NCBI GenBank assembly: GCA_041398025.1
Contig: JAWKVM010000001.1
Location: 62,001-126,000, forward strand
Length of the DNA: 64,000 nt
Reading direction: 5' to 3'
Origin: JANQPX01 sp041398025
Lineage (GTDB): Bacteria; Pseudomonadota; Alphaproteobacteria; Geminicoccales; Geminicoccaceae
A model generated the notes under the pieces. That model was not told the DNA's origin, searched no databases, and saw only the letters and a list, made by a program, of their open reading frames with translations. The position numbers were made by a program, and so were the translations under genes. This document shows, in pieces, positions 26,581 through 35,652 of this stretch (position 1 is its first letter; each line of letters opens with the position of its first letter).

Positions 26581-28416
26581 TCAGCCCTGGGCGTGGGCGC
26601 GGTTGGCGTAGAGGTTCAGCTCCTCGTCGAACGCCCGGTAGCTCGGCCACTTGTTGGCGGCCATCGCTTCGAGCGAGGGCAACGGCTGGCCGAGGCGGGC
26701 GCGATAGTTCCAAAGATTGGCCAGAACCTTCTTCACGTAAACCCTGGTTTCGACGAAGGGGATCATTTCCAGGAACATGATGGGGTCGTGGTCGAGGTTG
26801 AACTCGTCGCGCCACTGGAAGACGCGGCCGGGGCCCGCATTGTAGCCGGCGGCGATGAACATCAGATTGTCGCCGATGCCGTCGTGGTTCAGCAATTCCT
26901 GCAGATAGGCCTGGCCGAAGGTGATCGCGGTCTCGGGATCGAGCAGGTGGTCGGGGTTTTCCAGCGTGAGGTCCGTGCGCTTGGTGAGATGGCGCGCGGT
27001 GCCGGGCATGACCTGCATCAGGCCGAGGGCGCCGACATAGCTTTCGGCCTGGGGATCGAAGCCGCTTTCCGCGCGGATCACCGAGAACACCAGGGCGCGA
27101 TCGACGTGATAGCCGCGATGGGGCTGCCAGGCGGGCACCGGGTAGAAGGCGTCCAGATGGACGTCGCCCTTGTAGCCGAGGCGATGGGCGAGGCGCATTT
27201 CGACAGCGGGAAGATGCAGCGTCTGGGCGAGCTTCAGGAGGCCGGCGGTCAGGGAGGACTTGGCGGACGCGGCGAGCGTGCGCAGCTCCTTTTCGGCGAG
27301 ATCGTTGCGGCCGATCTGGGCGAGCGCCGCGGCACGCTTGGCGGCGGGATAGCGCAGCATGATCTCGGCCACGTCGTCCTGAACCTTGGTGGCGCGCTGG
27401 TGGTCGATCGCCATGCCCAGCTGCTGACGGGCGAGGAGGCCGTAGAACTGGCGCGGATGCTTCGCCGCGATCTCGAGGAAGTGGCGGGCACGCTTGGTCT
27501 TGAAGCCGACAGCGCGGGCCGCCCAATAGGCCGCACGGGCGCGCTCGCCGTCCTCCGTCTTCTCGGTTTCGGCGAGGATCGCGAGATGGGTCGCCGCCGT
27601 CTCGATATCGCCGGTGCGCCAGGCGCTCATGCCCACGGTCCAGTGCATTTCCGGCACGATAGGGCCGGAGCGCTTCGCCGCCTTCAGGGCGAGCTCCAGG
27701 GCCGGCGCGAACTCGCGCTTGGCGAAATAGGCGCGAGCCAGCGCCCAGCGGCCGAGATCGGTTTCGACCGCATCGGTGATGCTGTGGATGTCCGGCTGGT
27801 TGAACAGGCGCTTGGCCTCGTCGATCCGCCCGCGGTCGCCCAGCCGGTCCATGTCGCGCAGCCAGGCCTGCACCACGGTCTCCTTCGCCTCGGAGCGGTG
27901 CAGCGACGAGCGGTAGCGCACGCGCACGGCTTCCTGGGACTGCTGGCCGCTGCCGCTCATATAGCCCTTGGCCGGCTTGACCGGCGCCTCGGCGCCGCGC
28001 GGACGGCGTTTCAGGGCGAGCTTGTAGATCCGCTCCGCGTCGGGGAGGTCGCCATAGGCCTTGAGCCAGGCGGCCAGCTCCTTGTAGGAGGAGCGATAGG
28101 CGGTCGGGTGCATATAGCGCTGATACTGGATATGGCCGCGCAGCGTGTCGTCGTTCAGCCTGGCGAGCAGCGCATCGGCAGCCTTCCAGGCGCCATCCTC
28201 CTGAAGCTCGAAGATTTCGCGATAGAGAACCGCGTCGCGTTCGGACAGCGGCTTCTTGGCGGCGTGCGCCACCGGCATGGGGTCGGCGGTGGACAGACGG
28301 GCAAGCTGCACACCTTCGGAAGCGTCGGCGACCGGTGATGCGCTCAGCAGGGCCGAGGCCATCAGGACGGCGAACCGAAGCGGCGAAGTCAGGAGGGCGT
28401 TGCGGATCGTTTTCAT
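26581..28416 (-). CDS. soluble lytic murein transglycosylase
   Basis: A 611-residue periplasmic enzyme that cleaves peptidoglycan between MurNAc and GlcNAc with 1,6-anhydro product. It starts MKTIRNALLTSPLRF with a leader to about residue 30, has a long helical, TPR-like superhelix (about 60-430), and then the SLT domain with catalytic Glu in FSVIRAESGFDPQAESY and the GALGLMQVMPGTA and AGYNAGPGRV motifs. This matches Slt70 architecture. The upstream region is strikingly AT-rich (28417-28510) and presumably holds the promoter. A GC hairpin at 26566-26580 touches the stop codon but has no T-run. Confidence 0.92.
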   Translation of the reverse strand: MKTIRNALLTSPLRFAVLMASALLSASPVADASEGVQLARLSTADPMPVAHAAKKPLSERDAVLYREIFELQEDGAWKAADALLARLNDDTLRGHIQYQRYMHPTAYRSSYKELAAWLKAYGDLPDAERIYKLALKRRPRGAEAPVKPAKGYMSGSGQQSQEAVRVRYRSSLHRSEAKETVVQAWLRDMDRLGDRGRIDEAKRLFNQPDIHSITDAVETDLGRWALARAYFAKREFAPALELALKAAKRSGPIVPEMHWTVGMSAWRTGDIETAATHLAILAETEKTEDGERARAAYWAARAVGFKTKRARHFLEIAAKHPRQFYGLLARQQLGMAIDHQRATKVQDDVAEIMLRYPAAKRAAALAQIGRNDLAEKELRTLAASAKSSLTAGLLKLAQTLHLPAVEMRLAHRLGYKGDVHLDAFYPVPAWQPHRGYHVDRALVFSVIRAESGFDPQAESYVGALGLMQVMPGTARHLTKRTDLTLENPDHLLDPETAITFGQAYLQELLNHDGIGDNLMFIAAGYNAGPGRVFQWRDEFNLDHDPIMFLEMIPFVETRVYVKKVLANLWNYRARLGQPLPSLEAMAANKWPSYRAFDEELNLYANRAHAQG

Positions 28417-28495
28417 GAATGACGTTGTAATCAAATTTATGTAAAATTGAAAGTTAATGGCGATAAATATTTATCTTGTTGTTAACTATTGTTCT

Positions 28496-29392
28496 TCACA
28501 GATTGTTAATACTTTTCTGAATTGATAGAAGGTCGCGCCAGGAGAACCGCTTCTGTGCCGGCTGGCGCAGCAGATAGGCCGGGTGAAACATCACCAGGGC
28601 CGGGATTTCCCGCCCGTCGCTTGGGACCGTGTAGACGAAAGGCCGGCCGCGCAGCTTGGTCACGCCCTCGGTCCGGCCGAGCAGGGCGCGCGCCGCGATG
28701 CCGCCCACGAACACCAGGAATTTCGGCCGGATCAGCTCGATCTGACGCTCGAGAAAAGGCTGGCAGATCGCGATTTCGGCCGCCGTCGGCGAGCGATTGC
28801 CGGGCGGGCGCCAATAGATGACGTTAGTGATGTAGACTTTGCTGCGATCGAGGCCGATGGTCGCCAGCATGCGGTCCAGAAGCTGGCCGCTCGGGCCGAC
28901 GAAGGGCTTGCCCTGCCGATCCTCCTGGGCGCCCGGCGCCTCGCCGATCAGCATGATATCAGCCTCCGGATTGCCGTCGGCGAAGCAGAGATTGATCGCG
29001 GTTTCCTTCAACGGGCAGCCCTCGAAGTCGCGAAGAGCCGATGCCAGCGCCTCCAGGCTGTCGCAGGACGCGGCCAGCGCTCGGGCATCGGCCGCGGCGC
29101 CGGCGCCCGAGGGCGGCGGCGTCCGTGCGCTGCTCGTCTCGGGTGCTGCGGTCGCGCCTTCGTCGCCCAGGACCCAGGCCGGCGGGCCGTCCTCCTGCAT
29201 CTGGGCCCTGGACACGGTTCGTCCGGCTGGCGGCCTGCGGATCTCGGCGGCCCGACCGGGCTCCGGCCGGTCGAAGCGATCGATCGGCCGCTCGGCCACC
29301 AGATCGACGACGCCCATCTCGGCATGCCAGTCGAGCCAGGCACGGAGCTCGGCCGCATTCCTTTCCGCCCTTGCATCCGGCCTATCGGGCAT
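28496..29392 (-). CDS. family 4-type uracil-DNA glycosylase
   Basis: A 298-residue DNA repair enzyme that removes uracil. The N-terminal 100 residues are a variable, proline-rich linker. The catalytic core has MLIGEAPGAQEDRQGKPFVG, LDRMLATIGLDRSKVYITNV, WRPPGNRSPTAAEI and, at the end, VMFHPAYLLRQP. In canonical family 4 enzymes four Cys hold a 4Fe-4S cluster. Here the KCRPP position reads YWRPP, so at least one ligand is missing, as in many alphaproteobacterial members. It is divergent from the ETF-QO gene, with a perfect CtrA-type site about 93-107 bp upstream of this start. Confidence 0.88.
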   Translation of the reverse strand: MPDRPDARAERNAAELRAWLDWHAEMGVVDLVAERPIDRFDRPEPGRAAEIRRPPAGRTVSRAQMQEDGPPAWVLGDEGATAAPETSSARTPPPSGAGAAADARALAASCDSLEALASALRDFEGCPLKETAINLCFADGNPEADIMLIGEAPGAQEDRQGKPFVGPSGQLLDRMLATIGLDRSKVYITNVIYWRPPGNRSPTAAEIAICQPFLERQIELIRPKFLVFVGGIAARALLGRTEGVTKLRGRPFVYTVPSDGREIPALVMFHPAYLLRQPAQKRFSWRDLLSIQKSINNL

Positions 29393-29484
29393 GCACGATC
29401 TCGCGGTCGGTGCTGCGCCACGTCGACGCGGTTTTTCGAGGCTGCTGCTGACCGACGTTCATATTGGGCTAAACTTTGTTAGTC

Positions 29485-29499
29485 TTAACCTATTGTTAA
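29485..29499. promoter_or_regulatory. candidate CtrA-binding site
   Basis: TTAA (29485-29488), seven bases, TTAA (29496-29499): an exact CtrA full-site pattern in an AT-rich part of the 272-bp divergent region between the uracil-DNA glycosylase gene (start 29392, minus) and the ETF-QO gene (start 29665, plus). The distances allow control of either. Inferred from pattern and placement. Confidence 0.5.
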
Positions 29500-29664
29500 G
29501 CATGATGGCTTAGTTTGCCAGCTCGCTGTCGTCCGGGATCATCGTTGTCTAGCCGGAGATGGACGAGGGGAAAAGGCTTTCGCCGCAATCCGGCAAGCCG
29601 GCGATGGTGTCTTCATGCTCGGATCGAAGGGTGATTTGGGTCGACGTCGACGTTAGAGGATGTG

Positions 29665-31296
29665 ATGGAACGAGAGAGCATGGAGTTCGACGTGGTGATC
29701 GTAGGGGCGGGGCCGGCAGGCCTGGCCGCGGCGATCCGGCTCCGCCAGATCGCGCAGGAGCAGGACCGGGAGATCTCGGTCTGTGTCGTCGAAAAGGCGG
29801 CTGAACTGGGCGCCCATACGCTCTCCGGCGCCGTCCTGGAGCCGCGCGCGCTCGACGAACTGATCCCCGACTGGAAGGAAAAGGGGGCGCCGCTCAACAC
29901 CCCTGTCACCGACGACCGCTTCATGCTGCTCACGGAGTCCAAGGCTTACAAGCTGCCGACGCCGCCGCAGATGCACAATCACGACAACTACATCGTCAGC
30001 ATGGGCCGCGTGGTGAAATGGTTGGGCGAACAGGCTGAGGAACTGGGCGCCGAGGTCTATCCCGGCTTCGCCGCCGCCGAGGTGCTCTATCATGAGGACG
30101 GCAGCGTCAAGGGGATCGCCACCGGCGACATGGGGCTCGATCGGGACGGCAACCCCAAGGACAATCACGAGCCCGGCATGGAGCTGCATGGCCGCTACAC
30201 CTTCTTCGCCGAGGGCTGCCGCGGCTCGCTCACCCGCCAGCTCGAGGAGAAGCTCGGCCTCAGACAGGGCGACCCGCAGACCTACGCGATCGGCATCAAG
30301 GAACTCTGGGAGATCGACCCGGCGAAGCACCATGCCGGGCGCGCCGTGCACAGCGTCGGCTGGCCGATGGACAGCAGTACCTATGGCGGCTCCTTCCTCT
30401 ATCATCTCGAGGACAATCAGGTCGCGGTCGGCTTCGTGGTCGCGCTGGATTACCAGAACCCCTATCTCTCGCCCTTCGAGGAATTCCAGCGGTTCAAGAC
30501 CCATCCCGCCATCCGCGAGACCTTCGAAGGCGGCCGGCGCATCTGCTATGGCGCGCGTGCGCTGAACGAAGGCGGTCTGCAGTCCTTGCCCAAGCTTACC
30601 TTTCCCGGCGGCGCGGTGATCGGCTGCTCGGCAGGGTTTCTGAACGTGCCCAAGATCAAGGGCAACCATCTCGCCATGAAATCCGGCATGCTCGCCGCCG
30701 AAGCCGCGGCCGAAGCGCTTGCCAGAGACGAGCCGCCGACGACCCTCGACGCCTATCCGAAGGCGTTCGAAACGTCATGGGCCCATGACGAGCTCCACCG
30801 TGCTCGAAATATCCGGCCGAGCTTCCACAAGGGGCTCTGGGCGGGGCTCGTCTACAGCGCCATCGATACCTATCTGCTGCGCGGCAAGGCTCCCTGGACG
30901 TTCAGCAATCACGCCGACCACAAGGCGCTGAAGGCGAAAAGCGTGTTCACGCCGATCACCTATCCCAAACCCGACGGCGAGGTCACCTTCGATCGGCTGT
31001 CATCGGTCTATATCTCCAACACCAATCACGATGACAACCAGCCCTGCCATCTGACGCTGAAGGATCCGAAGGTTCCGATCGCGCTCAATCTCGAAACCTA
31101 CGACGCGCCCGAGCAGCGCTACTGTCCCGCCGGCGTCTACGAGATCGTCCGTGACGACGACGGCTCAAATCCCAGGCTGCAGATCAACTATCAGAATTGC
31201 GTACACTGCAAGACCTGCGACATCAAGGACCCGTCGCAGAACATCGTCTGGACAGTGCCGCAGGGCGGCGACGGACCTTCTTATACGGGGATGTGA
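29665..31296 (+). CDS. electron transfer flavoprotein-ubiquinone oxidoreductase
   Basis: A 543-residue inner-membrane-associated flavoprotein that passes electrons from ETF to ubiquinone, linking fatty-acid, amino-acid and dimethylglycine oxidation to respiration. The FAD site is VVIVGAGPAGLAAAIRLRQI. Also visible are the quinone-domain segments GCSAGFLNVPKIKGNHLAM, and a C-terminal 4Fe-4S domain with RYCPAGVYEI and NCVHCKTCDIKDP supplying four Cys. Length matches the family. ATG 29665 has AGAGGA 4 bp upstream. An adjacent GTG (29662) is less likely. The etfAB genes are not in the window. Confidence 0.95.
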   Translation: MERESMEFDVVIVGAGPAGLAAAIRLRQIAQEQDREISVCVVEKAAELGAHTLSGAVLEPRALDELIPDWKEKGAPLNTPVTDDRFMLLTESKAYKLPTPPQMHNHDNYIVSMGRVVKWLGEQAEELGAEVYPGFAAAEVLYHEDGSVKGIATGDMGLDRDGNPKDNHEPGMELHGRYTFFAEGCRGSLTRQLEEKLGLRQGDPQTYAIGIKELWEIDPAKHHAGRAVHSVGWPMDSSTYGGSFLYHLEDNQVAVGFVVALDYQNPYLSPFEEFQRFKTHPAIRETFEGGRRICYGARALNEGGLQSLPKLTFPGGAVIGCSAGFLNVPKIKGNHLAMKSGMLAAEAAAEALARDEPPTTLDAYPKAFETSWAHDELHRARNIRPSFHKGLWAGLVYSAIDTYLLRGKAPWTFSNHADHKALKAKSVFTPITYPKPDGEVTFDRLSSVYISNTNHDDNQPCHLTLKDPKVPIALNLETYDAPEQRYCPAGVYEIVRDDDGSNPRLQINYQNCVHCKTCDIKDPSQNIVWTVPQGGDGPSYTGM

Positions 31297-31439
31297 TGAA
31301 GCCGTTTGGCCGGACACGATGACACCAGATCACGCACAGAATATGACCACAGCCCTCGGCGCATGCACCGAAACCCACAGATCGTCTTCTGAAGGAGCGA
31401 ACGCCGTCTCAGGCAAGTCCGCGCCGGCCCGCGTCGGGC

Positions 31440-31643
31440 CTAGACGTCGCGGAAGGCGATTGGCTTGCCGTCCTTGTCCATGATCATCTTGCCGCCCTCA
31501 TCCTGGACAGCTATGTAACGACCATGACCGACAGCCGTACCCACATACAGAACGGGCTTCACCTTCTTGCCGTCGAAGGTCTTGCCCTCGCCGCCCGTGC
31601 CGCGCGCGGTCGGGTCGTTCTTGCTCTTGTTGGTCTGCAGCAT
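31440..31643 (-). CDS. small hypothetical protein
   Basis: A 67-residue soluble protein, MLQTNKSKNDPTARGTGGEG followed by KTFDGKKVKPVLYVGTAVGH and ending KDGKPIAFRDV. A GGAG lies 6 bp before its ATG, codon use is normal for the region, and alternating hydrophobic residues (VLYVG, YIAVQD, KMIMDKDGKP) suggest a small beta-rich fold. I do not recognise the family. It stands alone, convergent with ETF-QO, and is probably genuine. Confidence 0.65.
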   Translation of the reverse strand: MLQTNKSKNDPTARGTGGEGKTFDGKKVKPVLYVGTAVGHGRYIAVQDEGGKMIMDKDGKPIAFRDV

Positions 31644-31785
31644 CGTCTACTCCATCACGCACTGGCCTGCGACCCGCCTTTCCAGGCAGGGAGGCACGTC
31701 CGACAATTAGGATCTTCCATGCCGGGTCACATCATTGCCGTCAAGCCTGCATTGCGCCTCATTGGCCATCAGGTGCCAGCGTGAG

Positions 31786-33597
31786 ATGGTGATGCATCAC
31801 TTTTTTCGCAAGCTTCCAATCGTCGGGATCCAAGAGATGATGCGTGCCGTCGGGCTCCTCGCTCTTCTCCTTCTCACCGCTTTCGGCACGACCGAACGCC
31901 TGGCAGCAGCAGGTGCCGCCCCGGTCAGCACGTCCTCATCGGACCAACAGCTGGCAGGCCCCGGCATCGTCGACGAGGCCAGGCTGGCCACCGCCGCCGG
32001 CGAGTCGACGCTCGGCGATTATCTGGCAGGCAACTTCGCCCTCGATAGCGGTGATATCAAAGAAGCAGCCAGCTACTTCGAAAAGGCGCTCGCCGACGAT
32101 CCGGAAAATCTGGAGTTGCGTCGCCAGGTCTTCATGCTCGACCTCGCCGATGCACGCTATGAGGCCGCTCTCGAGGAAGCGCGCGCGTTGAAGGAGCAGG
32201 AGGCGGAGGAGACCAACGAAGACGCTCAACTGATGCTCGCCCTCGAGCAGGTCAGGGCAAGAGCGTTCACGGCGGTCCCGGACCAGCTTCGAGATGTCGG
32301 CACCCAGGGCATCGTCGCCCTCGCGGCGCCCTTCGTGAAAGCCTGGGCGCTGGTCGGTCAGGAGGGCGACGGCGCGCTCGATGCCGCGATCGCAGAACTC
32401 CACAACGGCGAATCGCTTGGCCCTCTCAACGAGTTTCACGATGCCATGCTGCTGACCAGGGCGGGACGGCATGCCGAGGCGTTGAAGAAGCTGTCCGAGA
32501 TCGTCCCCGAGACCGGCCCCGCCCCCGTCAGGGTGGCGCGGGCCTATGCCGAAATCCTTACGCGCGAAGGCCGGAACGAGGACGCTCGCGCCTTTCTGAG
32601 CGCGCAACTCGAGCACGGCGAACGCCCCGTCTTGCGGCAGGCTGTCGTCGATATGGACGCCGGCGGGACTCCCGGCCTGCCGTTCGCGGACGAGGCTGGC
32701 GGCATCGCCGATGCACTGCTTGGCATCGCCGAAGCACTGCAGCAGGAACGCGGCAGCGCGCGCGCCATCCTCTATGCACGTCTTGCCCTCTACCTCCGCC
32801 CCGATCTCGACGAGGCGCAGCTTCTGGTCGGCGATATCCTGGCAAGCCAGGACAATAGCGAAGCGGCGATCGGCGCTTATGAGTCCATCTCCGAGACGTC
32901 GCCACTGAGTTACGCTGCCACCGTCAGAAAGGCGCAGGTGCTCCACGGTCAGGAGCAGCATGAAGAGGCGTTCGACCTCCTCGACGGCCTCGCGGAGGCC
33001 AATCCGAAACGCACCGATGCCTTGATCGAGCTCGGCAATCTTCTGCGCAGGGACGAACTCTACGAGCGTGCCGAGCGTGCCTACAGCGAAGCGATCGAAC
33101 GCATCGGCGCGCCTCAGCAGGAGCATTGGAGCCTGTACTACAGCCGCGGCATCACCTACGAACGCACCAAGCGCTGGCCCGAGGCGGAAGCCGACTTCCT
33201 CTTTGCCCTGGAATTGCAGCCCGAGCAGCCTTTCGTCATGAACTATCTCGGCTATAGCTGGGTCGATCAGGGCCTCAATCTCGATCAGGCCAAGGACATG
33301 CTGCATCGGGCGGTCGACGCTCGTCCCGATGACGGTTTCATCGTCGACAGCCTGGGCTGGGTCTTTTTCCGGCTTGGTGAATATGACCACGCGGTCGAGC
33401 AGCTCGAGCGGGCCGTCGAGCTGCAGCCGGGCGATCCGGTGATCAACGATCATCTCGGGGATGCCTATTGGCGTGTCGGCCGGGAGCGCGAAGCCCAATT
33501 CCAATGGCGCCGGGCGCTGACGCTCGAACCCGAAGACAATCTGATCGCGACGATCAAGGAAAAGCTGGAGTCCGGCCTGGACAACGACCGGTCCTGA
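31786..33597 (+). CDS. tetratricopeptide-repeat protein
   Basis: A protein of about 603 residues with a signal or anchor segment (MMRAVGLLALLLLTAF), then TPR units across the whole length, for example LAGNFALDSGDIKEAASYFE, LELQPEQPFVMNYLGYSWVD, DSLGWVFFRLGEYDHAVEQL and NDHLGDAYWRVGREREAQFQ. This layout is that of the conserved alphaproteobacterial TPR protein found next to ispE, thought to sit in or facing the periplasm as a scaffold. It starts at ATG 31786. ATGs 31792 and 31837 are alternatives and none has a strong ribosome site. It ends 50 bp before ispE, likely one transcript. Confidence 0.85.
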   Translation: MVMHHFFRKLPIVGIQEMMRAVGLLALLLLTAFGTTERLAAAGAAPVSTSSSDQQLAGPGIVDEARLATAAGESTLGDYLAGNFALDSGDIKEAASYFEKALADDPENLELRRQVFMLDLADARYEAALEEARALKEQEAEETNEDAQLMLALEQVRARAFTAVPDQLRDVGTQGIVALAAPFVKAWALVGQEGDGALDAAIAELHNGESLGPLNEFHDAMLLTRAGRHAEALKKLSEIVPETGPAPVRVARAYAEILTREGRNEDARAFLSAQLEHGERPVLRQAVVDMDAGGTPGLPFADEAGGIADALLGIAEALQQERGSARAILYARLALYLRPDLDEAQLLVGDILASQDNSEAAIGAYESISETSPLSYAATVRKAQVLHGQEQHEEAFDLLDGLAEANPKRTDALIELGNLLRRDELYERAERAYSEAIERIGAPQQEHWSLYYSRGITYERTKRWPEAEADFLFALELQPEQPFVMNYLGYSWVDQGLNLDQAKDMLHRAVDARPDDGFIVDSLGWVFFRLGEYDHAVEQLERAVELQPGDPVINDHLGDAYWRVGREREAQFQWRRALTLEPEDNLIATIKEKLESGLDNDRS

Positions 33598-33647
33598 TCT
33601 GACGGTTCGGCCTGACAAAGCTATCGGCATCAGGATTCCGGCGGGCT

Positions 33648-34502
33648 ATGCAGAGGATCCGGGAGACCGCTCTCGCCAAGGTCAATCTTGATCTGCGCGT
33701 CTGTCATCGGCGGGAGGACGGTTATCACGAACTGGACAGCGTCGTCGCCTTCGCAGATATCGGCGATCAACTGACCTTCGAGCCTGCCGACGGGCTGAGC
33801 CTGGAGATCGAGGGGCCCTTCGGCGATGCCCTGCCGCCCCGTGACGACAATCTGGTCCTGCGCGCGGCGAGAGCGCTGGCCGGCAAGGCCGGCCGCGAGC
33901 CGGATGTCCGGATCACGCTTGAGAAAATCCTTCCGGTCGCCTCCGGCCTCGGCGGCGGTTCGGCCGATGCTGCCGCAGCGCTTCGCGGACTGGTCCGCCT
34001 CTGGGCATTGCCATTCGCCAGCGCGGACATCTTGCCTCTGGCTCGTGAACTCGGCGCCGATGTCCCCGTCTGTCTCGCTTCGAACGCGGCACGAATGCAG
34101 GGGATCGGCGAGCGGCTCACCTCGGTGGCTATGCCGGCGGATATTCCCATGGTCCTGGTCAATCCCGGACAAGCCGTGTCGACCGCCGAGGTCTTCCGCG
34201 GGCTGACCGACTTTTCCGGGAGGCGCGATCAGACGTCATTCGAGGCGCTGGAGCAGGGCTTCCATGCGCATCTGATTGCAAGCGTCAATGATCTGGAAGC
34301 GCCCGCGATCCGGATCGAGCCCGCGATCGGTGCCGTCCTGGATGCTCTTCGCGACCAGTCCGGCTGCGCCCTGGCGCGCATGTCCGGGAGCGGTGCCACC
34401 TGCTTCGGTCTGTTTGCGAGCCTCGGCGAGCGCGATCAGGCGGTCGCGCAGATTGCCGCGTCCGAACCCACCTGGTGGGTGATCGGAACCGTGGCGCGAT
34501 GA
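33648..34502 (+). CDS. ispE: 4-diphosphocytidyl-2-C-methyl-D-erythritol kinase
   Basis: A 284-residue GHMP kinase that phosphorylates CDP-methylerythritol in the non-mevalonate isoprenoid pathway. Substrate-binding residues begin at ETALAKVNLDLRV (Lys11) and DGYHELDSVVAF, the GHMP ATP loop is PVASGLGGGSADAAAAL (about 92-108), the catalytic region is LGADVPVCL, and the C-terminal motif 3 is RMSGSGATCFGLF. All family motifs are present at normal length. It follows the TPR gene by 50 bp and is followed by tRNA-Gln, as in other alphaproteobacteria. Confidence 0.95.
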   Translation: MQRIRETALAKVNLDLRVCHRREDGYHELDSVVAFADIGDQLTFEPADGLSLEIEGPFGDALPPRDDNLVLRAARALAGKAGREPDVRITLEKILPVASGLGGGSADAAAALRGLVRLWALPFASADILPLARELGADVPVCLASNAARMQGIGERLTSVAMPADIPMVLVNPGQAVSTAEVFRGLTDFSGRRDQTSFEALEQGFHAHLIASVNDLEAPAIRIEPAIGAVLDALRDQSGCALARMSGSGATCFGLFASLGERDQAVAQIAASEPTWWVIGTVAR

Positions 34503-34588
34503 GCCGTCCGGCGACGGACCGGCCGACCCGATGGAACAAGGCCAAGCTTGTCAGACCCGATCACAGGTCCTATCTTTCCGAGGCGTGG

Positions 34589-34664
34589 TGGGGTGTCGCC
34601 AAGTGGTTAAGGCACCGGGTTTTGATCCCGGCATTCGTGGGTTCGAATCCCACCGCCCCTGCCA
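34589..34664 (+). tRNA. tRNA-Gln (anticodon TTG)
   Basis: A 76-nt tRNA with encoded CCA. The anticodon loop TTTTGAT between CCGGG and CCCGG arms gives anticodon TTG. The T-arm GTGGG-TTCGAAT-CCCAC is perfect. The acceptor stem pairs from position 2 (GGGGTG with CGCCCC, one G-T). Position 1 is T and position 72 is also T, so the usual U1-A72 pair of tRNA-Gln is absent. Confidence 0.95.
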
Positions 34665-34884
34665 CGACCTCACCGCCGATCCAAATCATGCTCATCCCGA
34701 TTTATCCCAGGCTGCGTTCCGCATGTGCGGGCATGGCCTTCCGGTTTTCGCCGGCATCCCGAGATCGCATCTAGCATTACATGGTCCCCTCCATCGAGGG
34801 CGCGTTCTATGCTGTCGGGCATCCCGTTCCGAAGCGATCGGCCTGCTATGAAAGCAGTCGAACAGGGTTGAAGGGGGACGATGA

Positions 34885-35631
34885 ATGCCAGCACTCGAAG
34901 GCAAGGTCGCAATCATCACGGGCGGTGGCGCCGGGATCGGCCGGGCCGCGTCGATACTGTTCGCGGCCGAAGGTGCCAAGGTCGTGGTCGCGGAGCATAA
35001 GCCGGAGCTTGGCGCGGAAACCGCCGCGGCGATCGGAAAGCAGGGCGGCGAGGCACTGAACCTGGAGGTCGACGTGTCGCAGCCCGACCAGGTCGAGCGC
35101 ATGGTCGGGGCGGCGATCGAGCGTTTCGGGCGTGTCGACATTCTCTACAACAATGCCGGCGGTGCCACGGGGCAGGATGGCAAGGTGACCGACCTGCCGC
35201 TCGACGAATTCTGGCGCACCATCGGGGTCGATCTGTTCGGCACGTTTCTCGGCTGCCGCTTCGTCCTGCCGCACATGGCGGCGAACGGCGGCGGCTCGAT
35301 CATCAACACCACCTCGATCCGGGCGATGGTCGGCACGGCCGGCGCCGATGCCTATACCTCGGCCAAGGGCGGCGTACTGACGCTGACCAAGGCGCTTGCC
35401 TTGCAATGGGCCGACCAGGGCATCCGGGTCAACGCCATCGCGCCGGGCGTCATCCTCTCGGAGCGGGTCAAGGCGATGCTCTCCGAGGATGATCCGATCC
35501 TCAAAAAATCGCTGCTCGGTCCGAGCGAGCCTGCGGATGTCGCCCAGATGGCGCTCTATCTGGCCTCCGACGCTTCGCGGCGGGTGACCGGCGCGATTCT
35601 GCCGATGGACAGCGGTGCAAGCGCGATCTGA
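34885..35631 (+). CDS. SDR-family oxidoreductase
   Basis: A 248-residue short-chain dehydrogenase/reductase: cofactor loop TGGGAGIGRA (about 12-21), NNAGGATG (about 89), catalytic Ser in INTTSIRAM, and YTSAKGG (Tyr about 154, Lys about 158). The C-terminal ASDASRRVTGAILPMDSGAS is the classical end. NAD versus NADP preference is not clear. The substrate is unknown. It lies 21 bp upstream of the broken SAF-domain dehydrogenase gene, suggesting that both once belonged to a small catabolic operon that has since decayed. Confidence 0.88.
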   Translation: MPALEGKVAIITGGGAGIGRAASILFAAEGAKVVVAEHKPELGAETAAAIGKQGGEALNLEVDVSQPDQVERMVGAAIERFGRVDILYNNAGGATGQDGKVTDLPLDEFWRTIGVDLFGTFLGCRFVLPHMAANGGGSIINTTSIRAMVGTAGADAYTSAKGGVLTLTKALALQWADQGIRVNAIAPGVILSERVKAMLSEDDPILKKSLLGPSEPADVAQMALYLASDASRRVTGAILPMDSGASAI

Positions 35632-35652
35632 GACGGCGTTCGAGGGCCCGAC

